This document shows, piece by piece, positions 9,286 through 19,188 of a DNA stretch of 64,000 nt. Within the stretch, counting starts at the first letter, position 1. The number at the start of each line of letters is the position of its first letter. The DNA comes from Bacillus sp. SLBN-46 (GTDB lineage Bacteria; Bacillota; Bacilli; Bacillales; Cytobacillaceae), in NCBI RefSeq assembly GCF_031453555.1, contig NZ_JAVIZM010000001.1:2177001-2241000 (forward strand). Direction: 5' to 3'. Below the pieces are notes generated by a model, which ran no database searches, was not told the origin of the DNA, and was given only the letters and a program-made list of their open reading frames with translations. A program made the translations under genes and the position numbers.

Positions 9286-10374
9286 ATGAGATGGAAAGAA
9301 CAATTATTAACACTGACTCCCTATCAACCAGGAAAATCAATTGAGGCAGTAAAGAAAGAGTTTAAATTGGATCAGATTGTCAAATTGGCATCCAATGAAA
9401 ATCCTTTTGGATGTTCTAAACAGGCAATGGCTGCTCTTCAAGACCATCAATCTAGTATGGCTATCTATCCTGATGGGTATGCGACTCATTTAAGAGAGAC
9501 ACTTGCTTCTTTTTTAAATGTTGGTGTGGAAGAACTTATTTTAGGAAATGGTTCAGACAATCTAATTCAAATTATTTCTAGAGCACTATTACATTCCAAT
9601 GCTAGTACGATTATGGCGACACCAACCTTTTCCCAGTATAAGCATAATGCTGTTATTGAAGGTGCCGTTATTAAGGAAATCCCGCTTGTAGAAGGTGAAC
9701 ATGATTTAGATGCTATGCTAGAGGCTGTTGACGAGCAGACCAATATTATTTGGGTATGTAGCCCAAATAACCCAACAGGTACATATATACCAGAACATAA
9801 ATTAACTAACTTCCTTGATCGGGTTCCATCACATATTCTTGTTGTTCTTGATGAAGCGTACTATGAGTACGTTGTGGCGGATGATTACTATGATTCCATT
9901 AATCTAACACGAAAATATGAAAATTTAATTGTCCTAAGAACTTTTTCTAAAGTGTACGGACTAGCTGCTTTAAGGGTTGGCTATGGGGTTGCGAATTCAG
10001 CGATTATCAAAGCGCTTGAACCTGCTAGGGAACCGTTTAATGTGAATACTTTAGGGCAATTAGCAGCAGCTGCTGCCGTGAAGGACCAGGCTTTTGTCGA
10101 AGAATGTAAAATAAAAAATAGACAGGGTCTTGAACAATTCTATTCATTTTGTGAGAAATTTGATCTTAACTATTACCCTTCTCAGACCAATTTTATACTA
10201 ATTGATTGTCAAACAGACGGGGATGAGGTTTTTCATTATTTACAAACAAAAGGATATATCGTACGTTCCGGTAGACCACTTGGCTTTCCAACTGCTGTTA
10301 GAATTACGGTTGGTTCTTCTGATCAGAACGAAGGTGTACTAAACGCATTAAGTGAATTTCTAGCTGAAAAGTAA
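9286..10374 (+). CDS. hisC: Histidinol-phosphate aminotransferase
   Basis: HisC is a PLP-dependent class II aminotransferase; in Bacillus it acts in histidine synthesis and also transaminates aromatic keto acids, fitting its place between chorismate and prephenate enzymes. Visible signatures are KLASNENPFG, CSPNNPTGTY and the PLP-lysine segment LRTFSKVYGLAALRVGYG. GGAGTGGGGA precedes the ATG at 9286 (MRWKE, 362 residues); the GTG at 9277 lies inside that site. It directly follows aroH without trpEDCFBA. Confidence 0.94.
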   Translation: MRWKEQLLTLTPYQPGKSIEAVKKEFKLDQIVKLASNENPFGCSKQAMAALQDHQSSMAIYPDGYATHLRETLASFLNVGVEELILGNGSDNLIQIISRALLHSNASTIMATPTFSQYKHNAVIEGAVIKEIPLVEGEHDLDAMLEAVDEQTNIIWVCSPNNPTGTYIPEHKLTNFLDRVPSHILVVLDEAYYEYVVADDYYDSINLTRKYENLIVLRTFSKVYGLAALRVGYGVANSAIIKALEPAREPFNVNTLGQLAAAAAVKDQAFVEECKIKNRQGLEQFYSFCEKFDLNYYPSQTNFILIDCQTDGDEVFHYLQTKGYIVRSGRPLGFPTAVRITVGSSDQNEGVLNALSEFLAEK

Positions 10375-10411
10375 ACATGTTCTTGCGCTTTTCATAATAG
10401 GGGGAAAATCA

Positions 10412-11515
10412 ATGAAAGGCCGGGTTTTTGTTATTGGTTTAGGGTTGATTGGCGGTTCATTAGCTTTATGTATCCAAAAAGAACATAAAGCAACCATTAT
10501 TGGATTTGATATTAACAGCGAACAAGCCCGTCTTGCCAAAATGTTGGGGGTAATTGACGAGATAGCTGAAAGTATTACTGCTGGTGCAATAAATGCGGAT
10601 TTAATTATTATCGCTGCACCTGTTAATGAGACGAAACAAATTATTCAGTTGCTTTCAGAGTTACCATTAAACCCCAATGTCATTGTGACTGATACAGGAA
10701 GTACAAAAACAAAAATAGTAGAAAGTGCGACTAGCTTAAAGGAGCAAGGTATCACTTTTATTGGTGGACATCCGATGGCTGGCTCTCACAAAAGTGGTGT
10801 TTCTGCTGCGAAAGAAATACTATTTGAAAATGCATTTTATTTACTAACACCTGAAAAGCATATTGAAAATAGTAAGGTAGACCAATTGAGAAATTGGTTA
10901 AAAGGGACTAATGCAAAATTTTTAATGATATCCCCAGAAACTCATGACTATCTTACCGGAATTGTGAGCCATTTTCCGCATATTATTGCGGCATCAATTG
11001 TTCGACAAACAGAAAAATTATCAGAATCTGAAAGTCTCATTCCCCGGTTGACTGCAGGCGGATTTAGGGATATAACTCGTATCGCCTCAAGTAGTCCCGA
11101 GATGTGGAAAGATATTTTACTTAATAATCGGGAAATTTTAATAAGTTTGCTAGAACAATGGCAGGATGAAATGAATGGGATAAAAGCATTACTTGAAAGT
11201 GAAAATAGCGGGGCAATTTTCAAGTATTTCAAGCAAGCAAAGGAATTTCGTGATGGTTTGCCGCAGAAGGAAAAAGGAGCTATTCCTGCCTTTTATGATT
11301 TGTTTGTAGATGTACCAGATTACCCTGGCGTAATTTCTGAAATAACTGGCTACCTAGCTAAAGAAAACATTAGTATTACAAATATTAGAATTCTAGAAAC
11401 AAGAGAAGATATTAATGGAGTTCTAGTTATCAGTTTTCAATCCGATGAGGACCGGCAAAGAGCAGAACGATGTATTGGTATCTACTCAAGCTACGCAACC
11501 TCCATTGGTTTCTAA
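10412..11515 (+). CDS. tyrA: Prephenate dehydrogenase
   Basis: TyrA oxidises prephenate to 4-hydroxyphenylpyruvate in tyrosine synthesis. The N-terminus has the dinucleotide-binding GLGLIGGSLAL, followed by GGHPMAGSHKSGV and SHFPHIIAAS active-site segments. The last 75 or so residues (VPDYPGVISEITGYLA) form an ACT domain, typical for feedback control in Bacillus. Length is 367 residues. AGGGGGAAAATCA precedes the ATG; aroA follows 28 bases later. Confidence 0.95.
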   Translation: MKGRVFVIGLGLIGGSLALCIQKEHKATIIGFDINSEQARLAKMLGVIDEIAESITAGAINADLIIIAAPVNETKQIIQLLSELPLNPNVIVTDTGSTKTKIVESATSLKEQGITFIGGHPMAGSHKSGVSAAKEILFENAFYLLTPEKHIENSKVDQLRNWLKGTNAKFLMISPETHDYLTGIVSHFPHIIAASIVRQTEKLSESESLIPRLTAGGFRDITRIASSSPEMWKDILLNNREILISLLEQWQDEMNGIKALLESENSGAIFKYFKQAKEFRDGLPQKEKGAIPAFYDLFVDVPDYPGVISEITGYLAKENISITNIRILETREDINGVLVISFQSDEDRQRAERCIGIYSSYATSIGF

Positions 11516-11543
11516 CAAAAAATGATTTAAAAAGGTGATTTTT

Positions 11544-12833
11544 ATGGCAGCATTAACACTTAAGACTGATATTGGCCGTTTATTTGGTGAGGTCACCATC
11601 CCTGGAGATAAATCAATCTCTCACCGGTCGGTAATGTTTGGTTCCGTTGCACATGGTGTGACAACGGTAACTAACTTTTTAAAGGGTGATGATTGTTTAA
11701 GTACCATCTCCTGTTTCAGGAAACTAGGTGTAAGAATTGAGGAAAGTAATGACCAACTACGGATCTTCGGAAATGGCTTTGAAGGGCTAACAGAGCCCAA
11801 TGATCTATTGGATGTTGGCAACTCTGGGACGACAATTCGATTATTAATGGGTATATTGGCGGGAAGACCGTTTTTTTCATCGTTAATTGGTGATGAGTCA
11901 ATTGGAAAAAGACCCATGACAAGGGTAACCAATCCATTATCAAATATGGGGGCAAAAATAGATGGGAGACATAATGGATCCTATACTCCCCTTTCTATTC
12001 GTGGTGGGCATTTAAAATCAATCAACTATACCCTCCCTGTTGCAAGTGCGCAGGTGAAATCTGCACTCATACTAGCTGGTTTACAGGCGGATGGAATGAG
12101 TCAGATCATTGAGCCTGCTGAAACTCGTGACCATACTGAAAGAATGATTCGTAGATTCGGTGGCGAAATCGAAAAAGATAACAAAGTAATAACGGTCAAA
12201 GGTGGTCAAAAGCTAACAGCTGCTTCGATCCATGTTCCTGGTGACATTTCTTCAGCTGCCTTTTTCTTAGTTGCAGGGGCAATCATATCAGAGAGTGAAA
12301 TTCACCTTAAAAATGTTGGCCTTAACTCAACTAGAACAGGGATTATAGAGGTATTGCAAAAAATGGGTGCTGATTTAGAAATCCATGAAAATCAGGACAA
12401 CAAGTTTGAACCTACCGGAGACCTAATTATCAAGTCGTCATCGCTTAGGGGAACAATCATCGAAGGTGATTTGATTCCAAAATTAATTGACGAGATTCCA
12501 ATTATTGCTCTTATGGCAACTCAGGCTGAAGGGGACACAATCATTAAAGATGCAGAAGAGCTAAAGGTAAAAGAAACCAATCGGATTGATACGGTGGTAC
12601 AAGAACTAAAAAAATTAGGGGCATCAATAGAGGCGACTGAGGATGGGATGGTTATCCATGGAAAGTCCAAATTACATGGTGGAGTTGTTTCAAGCCACGG
12701 AGATCACCGCATTGGGATGATGCTGGCTGTAGCCGCCCTCCTGAGTAAGGAAGAGGTCCTTCTGGAGAAACCAGAAGCTATTTCCGTTTCATATCCTAAC
12801 TTCTTTGAACATTTAAATAACCTTATTCAATAA
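11544..12833 (+). CDS. aroA: 3-phosphoshikimate 1-carboxyvinyltransferase (EPSP synthase)
   Basis: This enzyme (AroE in B. subtilis naming) joins phosphoenolpyruvate to shikimate-3-phosphate. Signatures include [32 protein letters not shown] and [12 protein letters not shown], with the C-terminal [23 protein letters not shown] supports the ATG at 11544 (429 residues) rather than the GTG at 11535 within that site. The serine in [10 protein letters not shown] is a class II-like feature expected of Bacillus enzymes. It ends the operon, with a terminator overlapping the stop. Confidence 0.95.
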   Translation: MAALTLKTDIGRLFGEVTIPGDKSISHRSVMFGSVAHGVTTVTNFLKGDDCLSTISCFRKLGVRIEESNDQLRIFGNGFEGLTEPNDLLDVGNSGTTIRLLMGILAGRPFFSSLIGDESIGKRPMTRVTNPLSNMGAKIDGRHNGSYTPLSIRGGHLKSINYTLPVASAQVKSALILAGLQADGMSQIIEPAETRDHTERMIRRFGGEIEKDNKVITVKGGQKLTAASIHVPGDISSAAFFLVAGAIISESEIHLKNVGLNSTRTGIIEVLQKMGADLEIHENQDNKFEPTGDLIIKSSSLRGTIIEGDLIPKLIDEIPIIALMATQAEGDTIIKDAEELKVKETNRIDTVVQELKKLGASIEATEDGMVIHGKSKLHGGVVSSHGDHRIGMMLAVAALLSKEEVLLEKPEAISVSYPNFFEHLNNLIQ

Positions 12834-12860
12834 AGCTGCACATGTTGCGGCTTTATTTTT
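12832..12860 (+). terminator. Terminator of the aromatic amino acid operon
   Basis: AAAGCTGC pairs with GCGGCTTT (one T-G pair) across a seven-base loop, followed by ATTTTTG. It begins within the aroA stop codon. Confidence 0.8.
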
Positions 12861-12939
12861 GTTAGGAAAACAATCTGAAGTCATAGTTTTGTCATTTTGA
12901 GCATAGCTTGTCTTAAAGAGAAAAGCGGGTGGTGTGCAC

Positions 12940-13836
12940 TTGTATATCATTGAAAATGCCAATATCCTTAAAGGGGAGCGTCTAACGTCATGTTCAATCC
13001 TAGTTACAGAAGATCGGATAACTACAGTTCAAGGTAGTTTACCTCATTATCGGTTAATGAAGATGGATGTTGAACCATTTTTTATGACCCCTACTTTTGT
13101 TTTTTTAAATTCAACCATCCCAAATATACGGTCCTTTCCAGAGATGAAAAAATGTTTGATTGAACAATTCCTTTTAAAGGGCTGTACTACCTTATTTACC
13201 TATGCAAATGTTTTTTATGAAAATGAATTAGAAGAAAAGATAAATGAAGTAAAAACCTCATTAATAAGTTGCCCGATTGATTTTATTATTGGGGTGAAGA
13301 TTCCTATACGCCTTATAACACCAAACTTTATTAGAAACTGTAAGAAAAATAAAGTGCCAGCCATATTCGTTGAACTTACAAACCAAGATGAGTTAGAAAA
13401 AATACCCTGGGGATGGATAAGGGAAGCCTTATTTCCTTTTAACTGCCCACTTTTTCCAATAATTTCTCCCACATTAAAGAAGGAACCAAAGGCAGTCTTG
13501 TCGAAATGGAAAGGTATCATGTTAAAAGAAAAAATACCTGCACACTACGAGGATATAATTGAAGATCAACCCTTGCCAGTACCGTTACTAAATAAAATTG
13601 GTTTATATCCGCAAAAAGCTAGCCTAATGAGCGGAACCGAGTTAAGCTATAACTTGTATTTAAGAGGTAAAGAAATCAAGAAGGTTGATGAACTTCATTT
13701 ATTTCATTATCATGGTGATAGACTTGCAGTTACAGTTCACAAAGGAAAGGTGATCCGTTCAGCGGGAAATGTTTTATTTAAACCTGGAAATGGAGAACAT
13801 GTTAAGGTGCGAACCCCATCTTATTTTTCTTTGTAA
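12940..13836 (+). CDS. Amidohydrolase-like protein lacking metal-binding histidines
   Basis: The 298-residue protein starts like an amidohydrolase-superfamily member: IIENANILKGE followed by SILVTEDRITTVQG resembles the N-terminal beta-sandwich of NagA/dihydroorotase relatives. Where these enzymes carry a PGxIDxHxH metal motif, this one reads MTPTFVFLNSTIPN, with no HxH. The C-terminal AVTVHKGKVIRSAGNVLF also looks like the closing strands of such a sandwich. It is therefore probably not a canonical metal hydrolase; function unknown. The TTG at 12940 follows GGGTGGTG by five bases and is preferred over GTG 12934. It lies between aroA and ypiA, where B. subtilis has no gene. Confidence 0.7.
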   Translation: MYIIENANILKGERLTSCSILVTEDRITTVQGSLPHYRLMKMDVEPFFMTPTFVFLNSTIPNIRSFPEMKKCLIEQFLLKGCTTLFTYANVFYENELEEKINEVKTSLISCPIDFIIGVKIPIRLITPNFIRNCKKNKVPAIFVELTNQDELEKIPWGWIREALFPFNCPLFPIISPTLKKEPKAVLSKWKGIMLKEKIPAHYEDIIEDQPLPVPLLNKIGLYPQKASLMSGTELSYNLYLRGKEIKKVDELHLFHYHGDRLAVTVHKGKVIRSAGNVLFKPGNGEHVKVRTPSYFSL

Positions 13837-13864
13837 AATCAAGGGGGAGAAGAGGTATTATTCA

Positions 13865-15130
13865 ATGGACAGAGTAAATAAAATTATTAGCTTGTTAGAA
13901 AACGGCCAACATAATGAGGCCTTAACTGAATATAATGTTGTATTAAATAGCGGCATGCCTGAAGAGAAATATTTACTTGGAGAAGAGTTGTACCAATACG
14001 GTTTCCTAGAGGAAGCTAAGGCTTTAATTGAGGATCTGTTAAAAATTTACCCTGAAGAGGGAGAGCTTCTTGTTTTGCTAGGGGAAATATTAGTTGAGGC
14101 AGGAGAGGAAGAAGAAGCCATTCTTGTCCTTGAAAAAATTTCAGAACAAGATGCTAATTATGGACAGTCATTATTATTGCTAGCAGACCTTTATCAAATC
14201 CAGGGTCTTTATGAGGTATGTGAAAGAAAACTTTTAAAAGCTAAAGAAATATTGCCAAATGAAGTAATCATTGATTTTGCTTTAGGTGAGCTATTTAGTG
14301 AACAAGGCGAAGTAACAAAGGCAATGAATGCTTATGAAGTGGTTTTAAAGGAAGAACACGAAATTGCCGGGGTCAATATACATCAAAGAATGGCTGACTT
14401 ATTGAGCGCTTCTGGAGCTTTTGAGGATGCGTTGATGTTTTATGATAAAGCACTGGATGAAAAGTTAGAAATTAACACATTATTTGGTTATGCTTTTACT
14501 GCGCTCCAGGCAGGTTACAACCGGACTGCCATTGAAAAATTTAATGAACTAAAAGGCCTTGATCCAGAATACCATTCACTTTATTTACATCTCGCAAAGG
14601 CCTATGAGCGGGAAGAGGAACTAGAAAATAGCCTTGAGGCAATAAAAGAAGGAATTAAACAAGACGAATTTAATAAAGAACTATTTTTTTATGGTGGTAA
14701 AATAGCTATCAAGCTAGGAAAGGGAAATGAATCAGAGGAATTTTTCCGTGAGTCTCTTGCATTAGATCCAGGGTTTACGGAAGCAGCTCTTACCTTAAAT
14801 AAACTCTTTTTTCAACAAGAACGGTATGAGGACGTTATTGAGCTAATTTCTCAGATTGAGTATGTAGAGGATGAAGAACCTCAGCTTTTATGGGATTCAG
14901 CACTTGCATATGAGAAGCTTGAAGCATATTCATACGCATTAGACAAATATGAAAGTGCATATACTTTCTTTAAGAATAATGAAGCCTTTTTACATGATTT
15001 TGGTTATTTTCTAATTGAGGAAGGAAAAAACGACCGAGCCGCCGAAATTTTTAAACAACTACTAATTGATGATCCAACAAATGAAGAGTACTTAGATTTA
15101 CTCGACCGATTAACCGAATTACAAGATTAA
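13865..15130 (+). CDS. ypiA: Tetratricopeptide repeat protein YpiA
   Basis: The 421-residue protein is made of tandem TPR-like helix pairs, for example [22 protein letters not shown] and the segment ending [14 protein letters not shown]. It is rich in Glu and Leu and has no signal peptide or membrane segment, so it is likely a cytoplasmic scaffold. Position between aroA and ypiB matches B. subtilis YpiA, whose role is not established. The ATG at 13865 is preferred: upstream in-frame codons lie inside the preceding gene, and AGAGGT lies nine bases before this start. ypiB follows after 32 bases. Confidence 0.88.
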   Translation: MDRVNKIISLLENGQHNEALTEYNVVLNSGMPEEKYLLGEELYQYGFLEEAKALIEDLLKIYPEEGELLVLLGEILVEAGEEEEAILVLEKISEQDANYGQSLLLLADLYQIQGLYEVCERKLLKAKEILPNEVIIDFALGELFSEQGEVTKAMNAYEVVLKEEHEIAGVNIHQRMADLLSASGAFEDALMFYDKALDEKLEINTLFGYAFTALQAGYNRTAIEKFNELKGLDPEYHSLYLHLAKAYEREEELENSLEAIKEGIKQDEFNKELFFYGGKIAIKLGKGNESEEFFRESLALDPGFTEAALTLNKLFFQQERYEDVIELISQIEYVEDEEPQLLWDSALAYEKLEAYSYALDKYESAYTFFKNNEAFLHDFGYFLIEEGKNDRAAEIFKQLLIDDPTNEEYLDLLDRLTELQD

Positions 15131-15162
15131 GAATGCTGATTATGCAGAGGAGGGAAACTATC

Positions 15163-15729
15163 ATGGCAACCCCTGTTTCTGTCAACGAGAAGAAGGACTT
15201 TATTCGCTGGTTTTTAAATCACTACCAATTAAAGAGGAGAGAATGTGTTTGGATTCTAAACTATTTAATGAGCCACGATCAGCTAATGGAAAAGGTTCAT
15301 TTTGTTGAGCAAGCACAGTACTGTCCAAGAGGGTTGATTATGTCTACACACTGTGTAGATAAGGTACCATTTCGGTTCTATAAGGAAAATGTCATGACAA
15401 CCGATGCAGAAAAATCCTTTCATGATATCCGGCTTAATCGGGATGAGGATATATTTATCCAGTTAAACTTTCATGCTTCTAATCAAGCTCATCAATATGC
15501 TGCTGTCCTAGAAGAAAATCCATTCGTTCCAAAACATTTACAAGTGAATGAAAAGGATGGAGTAATTGCAGAACAACTTCTACAGAATAGTATAAAACGT
15601 TTTCAACGTGAGAAGTTACTTCAATTGATTGATGAAGCTCTTGACAAACAAGATCGCAGGGCATTTGAAATGTTAACAGAAAAATTAAATAAACTAATGG
15701 CTGTTGAACAAAAGGGAAGCTTGCGCTAA
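15163..15729 (+). CDS. ypiB: UPF0302 family protein YpiB
   Basis: The 188-residue protein opens with [20 protein letters not shown] followed by [23 protein letters not shown], the hallmark of the YpiB/UPF0302 family. A C-terminal helix ([20 protein letters not shown]) is typical of the family's IDEAL motif, which in other proteins marks a disordered regulatory peptide. AGAGGAGGGA supports the ATG at 15163. Molecular function is not known. The gene lies in the ypiA-ypiB-ypiF-qcr order of B. subtilis. Confidence 0.9.
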   Translation: MATPVSVNEKKDFIRWFLNHYQLKRRECVWILNYLMSHDQLMEKVHFVEQAQYCPRGLIMSTHCVDKVPFRFYKENVMTTDAEKSFHDIRLNRDEDIFIQLNFHASNQAHQYAAVLEENPFVPKHLQVNEKDGVIAEQLLQNSIKRFQREKLLQLIDEALDKQDRRAFEMLTEKLNKLMAVEQKGSLR

Positions 15730-15748
15730 GCATGCTTCTTTTTTTTAT
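15716..15748 (+). terminator. Terminator after ypiB
   Basis: GAAGC pairs with GCTTC, with TGC/GCA above a T-T mismatch and a small loop, followed by eight T. It overlaps the ypiB stop codon. Confidence 0.75.
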
Positions 15749-15818
15749 TTTGCTTTTGTTGTGTTTAAAAAATAATGATAATATATGGATAGTAATCAAA
15801 AAGGTTGGTGTAAATAAA

Positions 15819-16283
15819 ATGAAATGGGTTCCACAAGATATAGAGACTTACATAACTGCGAAGGAATACGTAGATACTGCTATTATACCGCTTTATGCTG
15901 TTTCAGTTGGAGAGGATATGAAACAATCAGCCGCTTCGGCTGAGTTTATTACTTTATTAACAAATCATTTAGAGAGACAGTTTACAGGAAGATTATTATT
16001 ATTCCCGCCTTTTACTTATCTCAAAAATGAGGAGAGAGAAAAAAGTGTAACAACCTTACTGGAGTGGGAAAAGACGATTTCACAAGGATCATTTAAGCAT
16101 TTGTTTTACATAACATCCGACATTGATTGGAGAAATCGGGAAGAAGAACTAAATGGATCATTAATCTGGCTGCCAACTCTCCCGCTTGAACAGATGAATA
16201 ATTCACAGAAAATGGAAATGATTGATAGCCAAGTAAAGCAGCTTTTTGTTCTTTTTACGCAAAAATGGCATGAAAATGAGTAA
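15819..16283 (+). CDS. ypiF: DUF2487 family protein YpiF
   Basis: The 154-residue soluble protein begins MKWVPQDIETYITAKEYVDTAIIPL, recognisable as the YpiF/DUF2487 family always found just ahead of qcrA. Earlier in-frame start codons fall in the terminator region of ypiB; ATG 15819 with the AAAGGTTGGTG site is the likely start. No catalytic motif is visible; function is unknown. Its placement suggests a link with the cytochrome bc complex, but that is inference from synteny only. Confidence 0.88.
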   Translation: MKWVPQDIETYITAKEYVDTAIIPLYAVSVGEDMKQSAASAEFITLLTNHLERQFTGRLLLFPPFTYLKNEEREKSVTTLLEWEKTISQGSFKHLFYITSDIDWRNREEELNGSLIWLPTLPLEQMNNSQKMEMIDSQVKQLFVLFTQKWHENE

Positions 16284-16320
16284 AACTATTCATATTATAT
16301 GTTTTTAAAATAGTATGATA

Positions 16321-16349
16321 TTGACCTTGCTTGCAGATTGATATATCAT
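16321..16349 (+). promoter_or_regulatory. Sigma-A promoter of qcrABC
   Basis: TTGACC and TATCAT, each five of six to consensus, are separated by exactly 17 bases. The qcrA start is about 75 bases downstream of the -10. Confidence 0.8.
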
Positions 16350-16424
16350 TGTTATGTCCTAGTTTTATATGTGTTTAATTTATTGTCCGCTGGACTTAAC
16401 TTCGTGAATAGAGGGGGGATAATC

Positions 16425-16931
16425 ATGAGTAAAGAGCGCGTTTCAAGACGTCAATTTTTGAGCTACACATTAACAGGTGTAGGTGGTTTCATGGCAGCCG
16501 GCATGCTAATGCCAATGGTTCGTTTTGCTGTGGATCCAGTATTAAAAGCCGAAGAAGGCGGAGACTTTATCGCAACAAAGCAAAAAGTTTCTGAAATAAC
16601 AAAGGAACCAGTTCGAGTTGACTTTACCTTTAAGCAAAAGGATGCTTGGTATGAGTCAGAAGTAACGAATACGGCTTGGGTTTATAAGGGTGACGATGGA
16701 AAAATTATGGCCTTATCGCCTGTTTGTAAACACCTAGGCTGTACGGTTAACTGGAATACTGACAAGGAACATCCAGGTCAATTCTTCTGCCCATGTCATT
16801 ACGGCCGTTATGAGAAAAACGGTAAAAACATTGCAGGTACACCACCGTTAGCACCACTTGATTTGTATCCATACAAGGAAAAAGACGGGTACCTTTATTT
16901 AGGAAAAGCTCAACCACGGAAGGAGGCGTAA
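16425..16931 (+). CDS. qcrA: Menaquinol:cytochrome c reductase iron-sulfur subunit QcrA
   Basis: QcrA is the Rieske [2Fe-2S] protein of the cytochrome b6c complex in the membrane. The cluster ligands are seen in CKHLGCTVNW and CPCHYGRYEKNG. The N-terminus has SRRQFLSYTLTG followed by a hydrophobic stretch, a Tat-type signal anchor. ATG 16425 follows AGAGGGGGGATAATC; upstream in-frame codons lie in the promoter region. Length is 168 residues. qcrB begins four bases after its stop. Confidence 0.96.
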   Translation: MSKERVSRRQFLSYTLTGVGGFMAAGMLMPMVRFAVDPVLKAEEGGDFIATKQKVSEITKEPVRVDFTFKQKDAWYESEVTNTAWVYKGDDGKIMALSPVCKHLGCTVNWNTDKEHPGQFFCPCHYGRYEKNGKNIAGTPPLAPLDLYPYKEKDGYLYLGKAQPRKEA

Positions 16932-16934
16932 TCA

Positions 16935-17609
16935 TTGTTAAACAAAATTTACGATTGGGTAGATGAACGTTTAGATATTACGCCTTTGTGGCGCGATATC
17001 GCAGACCATGAAGTACCAGAGCATGTTAATCCAGCGCATCACTTTTCAGCGTTTGTTTATTGCTTTGGCGGTCTAACATTCTTCGTAACTGTCATTCAAA
17101 TTTTATCTGGTATGTTCTTAACAATGTACTATGTACCAGATATTAAAAACGCTTGGGAATCTGTTTATTATCTTCAAAATGAAGTTGCTTTTGGACAAAT
17201 CGTACGTGGAATGCATCACTGGGGTGCAAGTTTAGTACTTGTCATGATGTTTTTACATACACTTCGCGTCTTTTTCCAAGGTGCCTATAAAAAGCCTCGT
17301 GAATTGAACTGGGTTGTCGGAGTTCTTATTTTCTTCGTCATGCTTGGTTTGGGTTTTACAGGTTATTTATTACCATGGGATATGAAAGCGTTATTTGCAA
17401 CTAAAGTTGGTCTTCAAATTGCTGAAGCCACTCCATTCATTGGAACTTATGTGAAGGTTTTACTAGCAGGTCATGAACACATCGTTGGTGCTCAGACATT
17501 AACTCGTTTCTTTGCAATCCACGTATTCTTCTTACCTGGTGCATTGCTTGGATTAATGGGAGCTCACTTTATCATGATTCGTAAGCAAGGTATTTCTGGC
17601 CCACTATAA
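16935..17609 (+). CDS. qcrB: Menaquinol:cytochrome c reductase cytochrome b subunit QcrB
   Basis: This 224-residue membrane protein is the b6-type haem subunit of the bc complex. Haem-ligating histidines sit in GMHHWGASLVLVMMFLHTLR and in the fourth helix (FFAIHVFFLPG), and the Qo-site region contains GFTGYLLPWD. Start is TTG, with AGGAGGCG upstream; the N-terminus MLNKIYDWVDERLDITP matches the B. subtilis protein. It is split from the C-terminal cytochrome b half, as in chloroplast b6f. Confidence 0.97.
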   Translation: MLNKIYDWVDERLDITPLWRDIADHEVPEHVNPAHHFSAFVYCFGGLTFFVTVIQILSGMFLTMYYVPDIKNAWESVYYLQNEVAFGQIVRGMHHWGASLVLVMMFLHTLRVFFQGAYKKPRELNWVVGVLIFFVMLGLGFTGYLLPWDMKALFATKVGLQIAEATPFIGTYVKVLLAGHEHIVGAQTLTRFFAIHVFFLPGALLGLMGAHFIMIRKQGISGPL

Positions 17610-17668
17610 GATTAATCTGACATAGTATATTTTTTCTAATCTCTACGGAAAAAGGAGGGGATTTCTCG

Positions 17669-18445
17669 ATGCATAAAGGTAAAGGTATGAAGTTCGTAGG
17701 CGATTCTCGTGTGTTAGCACCTGAAGCACGTAAACAGATGCTTCCTAAAGATTATTCAGAATACCCTGGTAAAACAGAGGCATTCTGGCCGAACTTCCTT
17801 TTGAAAGAATGGATGGTAGGAGCTGTATTTCTAGTCGGGTATTTATGCTTAACAGTAGCACATCCAGCTCCGCTTGAAAGGATTGCTGATCCAACTGATA
17901 CAGGATATATTCCATTACCAGACTGGTATTTCTTGTTCCTGTACCAATTATTAAAATACTCATTTGCATCTGGTCCATATACAGTTATTGGTGCAATGAT
18001 TATGCCTGGACTTGCTTTTGGAGGACTATTATTGGCACCGTTCCTTGATCGTGGACCGGAACGCCGCCCAACAAAGCGTCCACTTGCTACTGGATTCATG
18101 TTACTGGCGCTAGCTTCCATCGTGTTTTTAACTTGGGAATCTGTTGCTACTCATGACTGGGCTGCTGCAGAACGTCAAGGTAAGATTGTTCCTAAAGTGG
18201 AAATCGATAAGTCAAGTGAAGGCTACCAAATTGCTAGTAAAAACACTTGTATAACTTGTCATGGTGAAAATCTTCAAGGTGGTGCTGGTGCACCAACGCT
18301 AATTGGAACTGGTTTATCAGCTGATGAGGTAGCGAAGATTGCTAAAGAAGGTAAAGGCGGAAAAATGCCTCCAGGTATCTTTAAAGGTACGGATGAAGAG
18401 TTAAAGAAACTTTCAGAATTTATTTCTGGATTAGGTAAAGAATAA
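17669..18445 (+). CDS. qcrC: Menaquinol:cytochrome c reductase subunit IV/cytochrome c fusion QcrC
   Basis: QcrC combines the subunit-IV half of cytochrome b with a C-terminal cytochrome c domain. The N-terminal part has three membrane helices and LPDWYFLFLYQLLKYS; the C-terminal domain has a single haem c site CITCH (about residues 194-198) and a methionine in GGKMPPGIF as likely sixth ligand. Length is 258 residues. It ends the qcr operon, followed by a strong terminator. Confidence 0.97.
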   Translation: MHKGKGMKFVGDSRVLAPEARKQMLPKDYSEYPGKTEAFWPNFLLKEWMVGAVFLVGYLCLTVAHPAPLERIADPTDTGYIPLPDWYFLFLYQLLKYSFASGPYTVIGAMIMPGLAFGGLLLAPFLDRGPERRPTKRPLATGFMLLALASIVFLTWESVATHDWAAAERQGKIVPKVEIDKSSEGYQIASKNTCITCHGENLQGGAGAPTLIGTGLSADEVAKIAKEGKGGKMPPGIFKGTDEELKKLSEFISGLGKE

Positions 18446-18455
18446 TTAAATTCAG

Positions 18456-18487
18456 AAAAGCTGACGTGGATTCGTCAGCTTTTTTAT
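18456..18487 (+). terminator. Terminator after qcrC
   Basis: AAAAGCTGACG pairs with CGTCAGCTTTT over a TGGATT loop, followed by TT ATT. Confidence 0.9.
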
Positions 18488-18528
18488 TACATATCCTTAC
18501 AAAATAGAAATTGAAAAGGGGAGATTTT

Positions 18529-19122
18529 GTGCGTTGGGTTTATCCTATCTTGGCAAATCGTTCAATCCTTCAAATCTTGCTTTTAATTAATATAGCAGGA
18601 ACAATATATGGATATTATTGGTATGGGTGGCAACTTAAAGAAACACCATCAATTTTTCTTTTATTTGTTCCTGACAGTCCAACTGCAAGTTTATTTTTTG
18701 TGTTTGTCCTTATCGCATTTTTATTAAAGAAAAATTGGCCGATAATAGAAGCTTTAGCAATTGTCACACTTTTTAAATATGGGATCTGGGCCGTTGTCAT
18801 GAATATCTTAGTTTACTTTGTTCAAGGAGACTTAGATTGGATTGGTTATATGCTAATTTTCTCTCATTTTGCCATGGCTGTTCAAGGACTTTTATATGCG
18901 CCTTTTTACCGCTTTAAATGGTGGCATTTAATTGTTACAGCTATTTGGACTTTACATAATGATGTCATTGATTACGTATTTTTCATGTTGCCTAGTTATC
19001 ATATGCTTGATCGCTATACCCCACAGATTGGATACTTCACTTTTTGGCTCTCAATCGTTTCGATAGGCATTGCATATTATTTTGTCATTCGACCTGGAAG
19101 GTACAGCCTTGAAATAAAATAA
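18529..19122 (+). CDS. ypjA: DUF1405 membrane protein YpjA
   Basis: The 197-residue protein has about six hydrophobic helices and matches YpjA/DUF1405 by its place between qcrC and ypjB and by features such as YGYYWYGWQLKETP and TLHNDVIDYVFFMLPSY. AAAAGGGGAGA precedes GTG 18529; a TTG at 18511 lies upstream of that site and is unlikely. Function is unknown. Confidence 0.82.
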   Translation: MRWVYPILANRSILQILLLINIAGTIYGYYWYGWQLKETPSIFLLFVPDSPTASLFFVFVLIAFLLKKNWPIIEALAIVTLFKYGIWAVVMNILVYFVQGDLDWIGYMLIFSHFAMAVQGLLYAPFYRFKWWHLIVTAIWTLHNDVIDYVFFMLPSYHMLDRYTPQIGYFTFWLSIVSIGIAYYFVIRPGRYSLEIK

Positions 19123-19188
19123 CCAAACATGGTCTAACCTTGTCCAGCTTTTCATACATTTTAATAGTGATGAAAGGGGGGACAAGGA

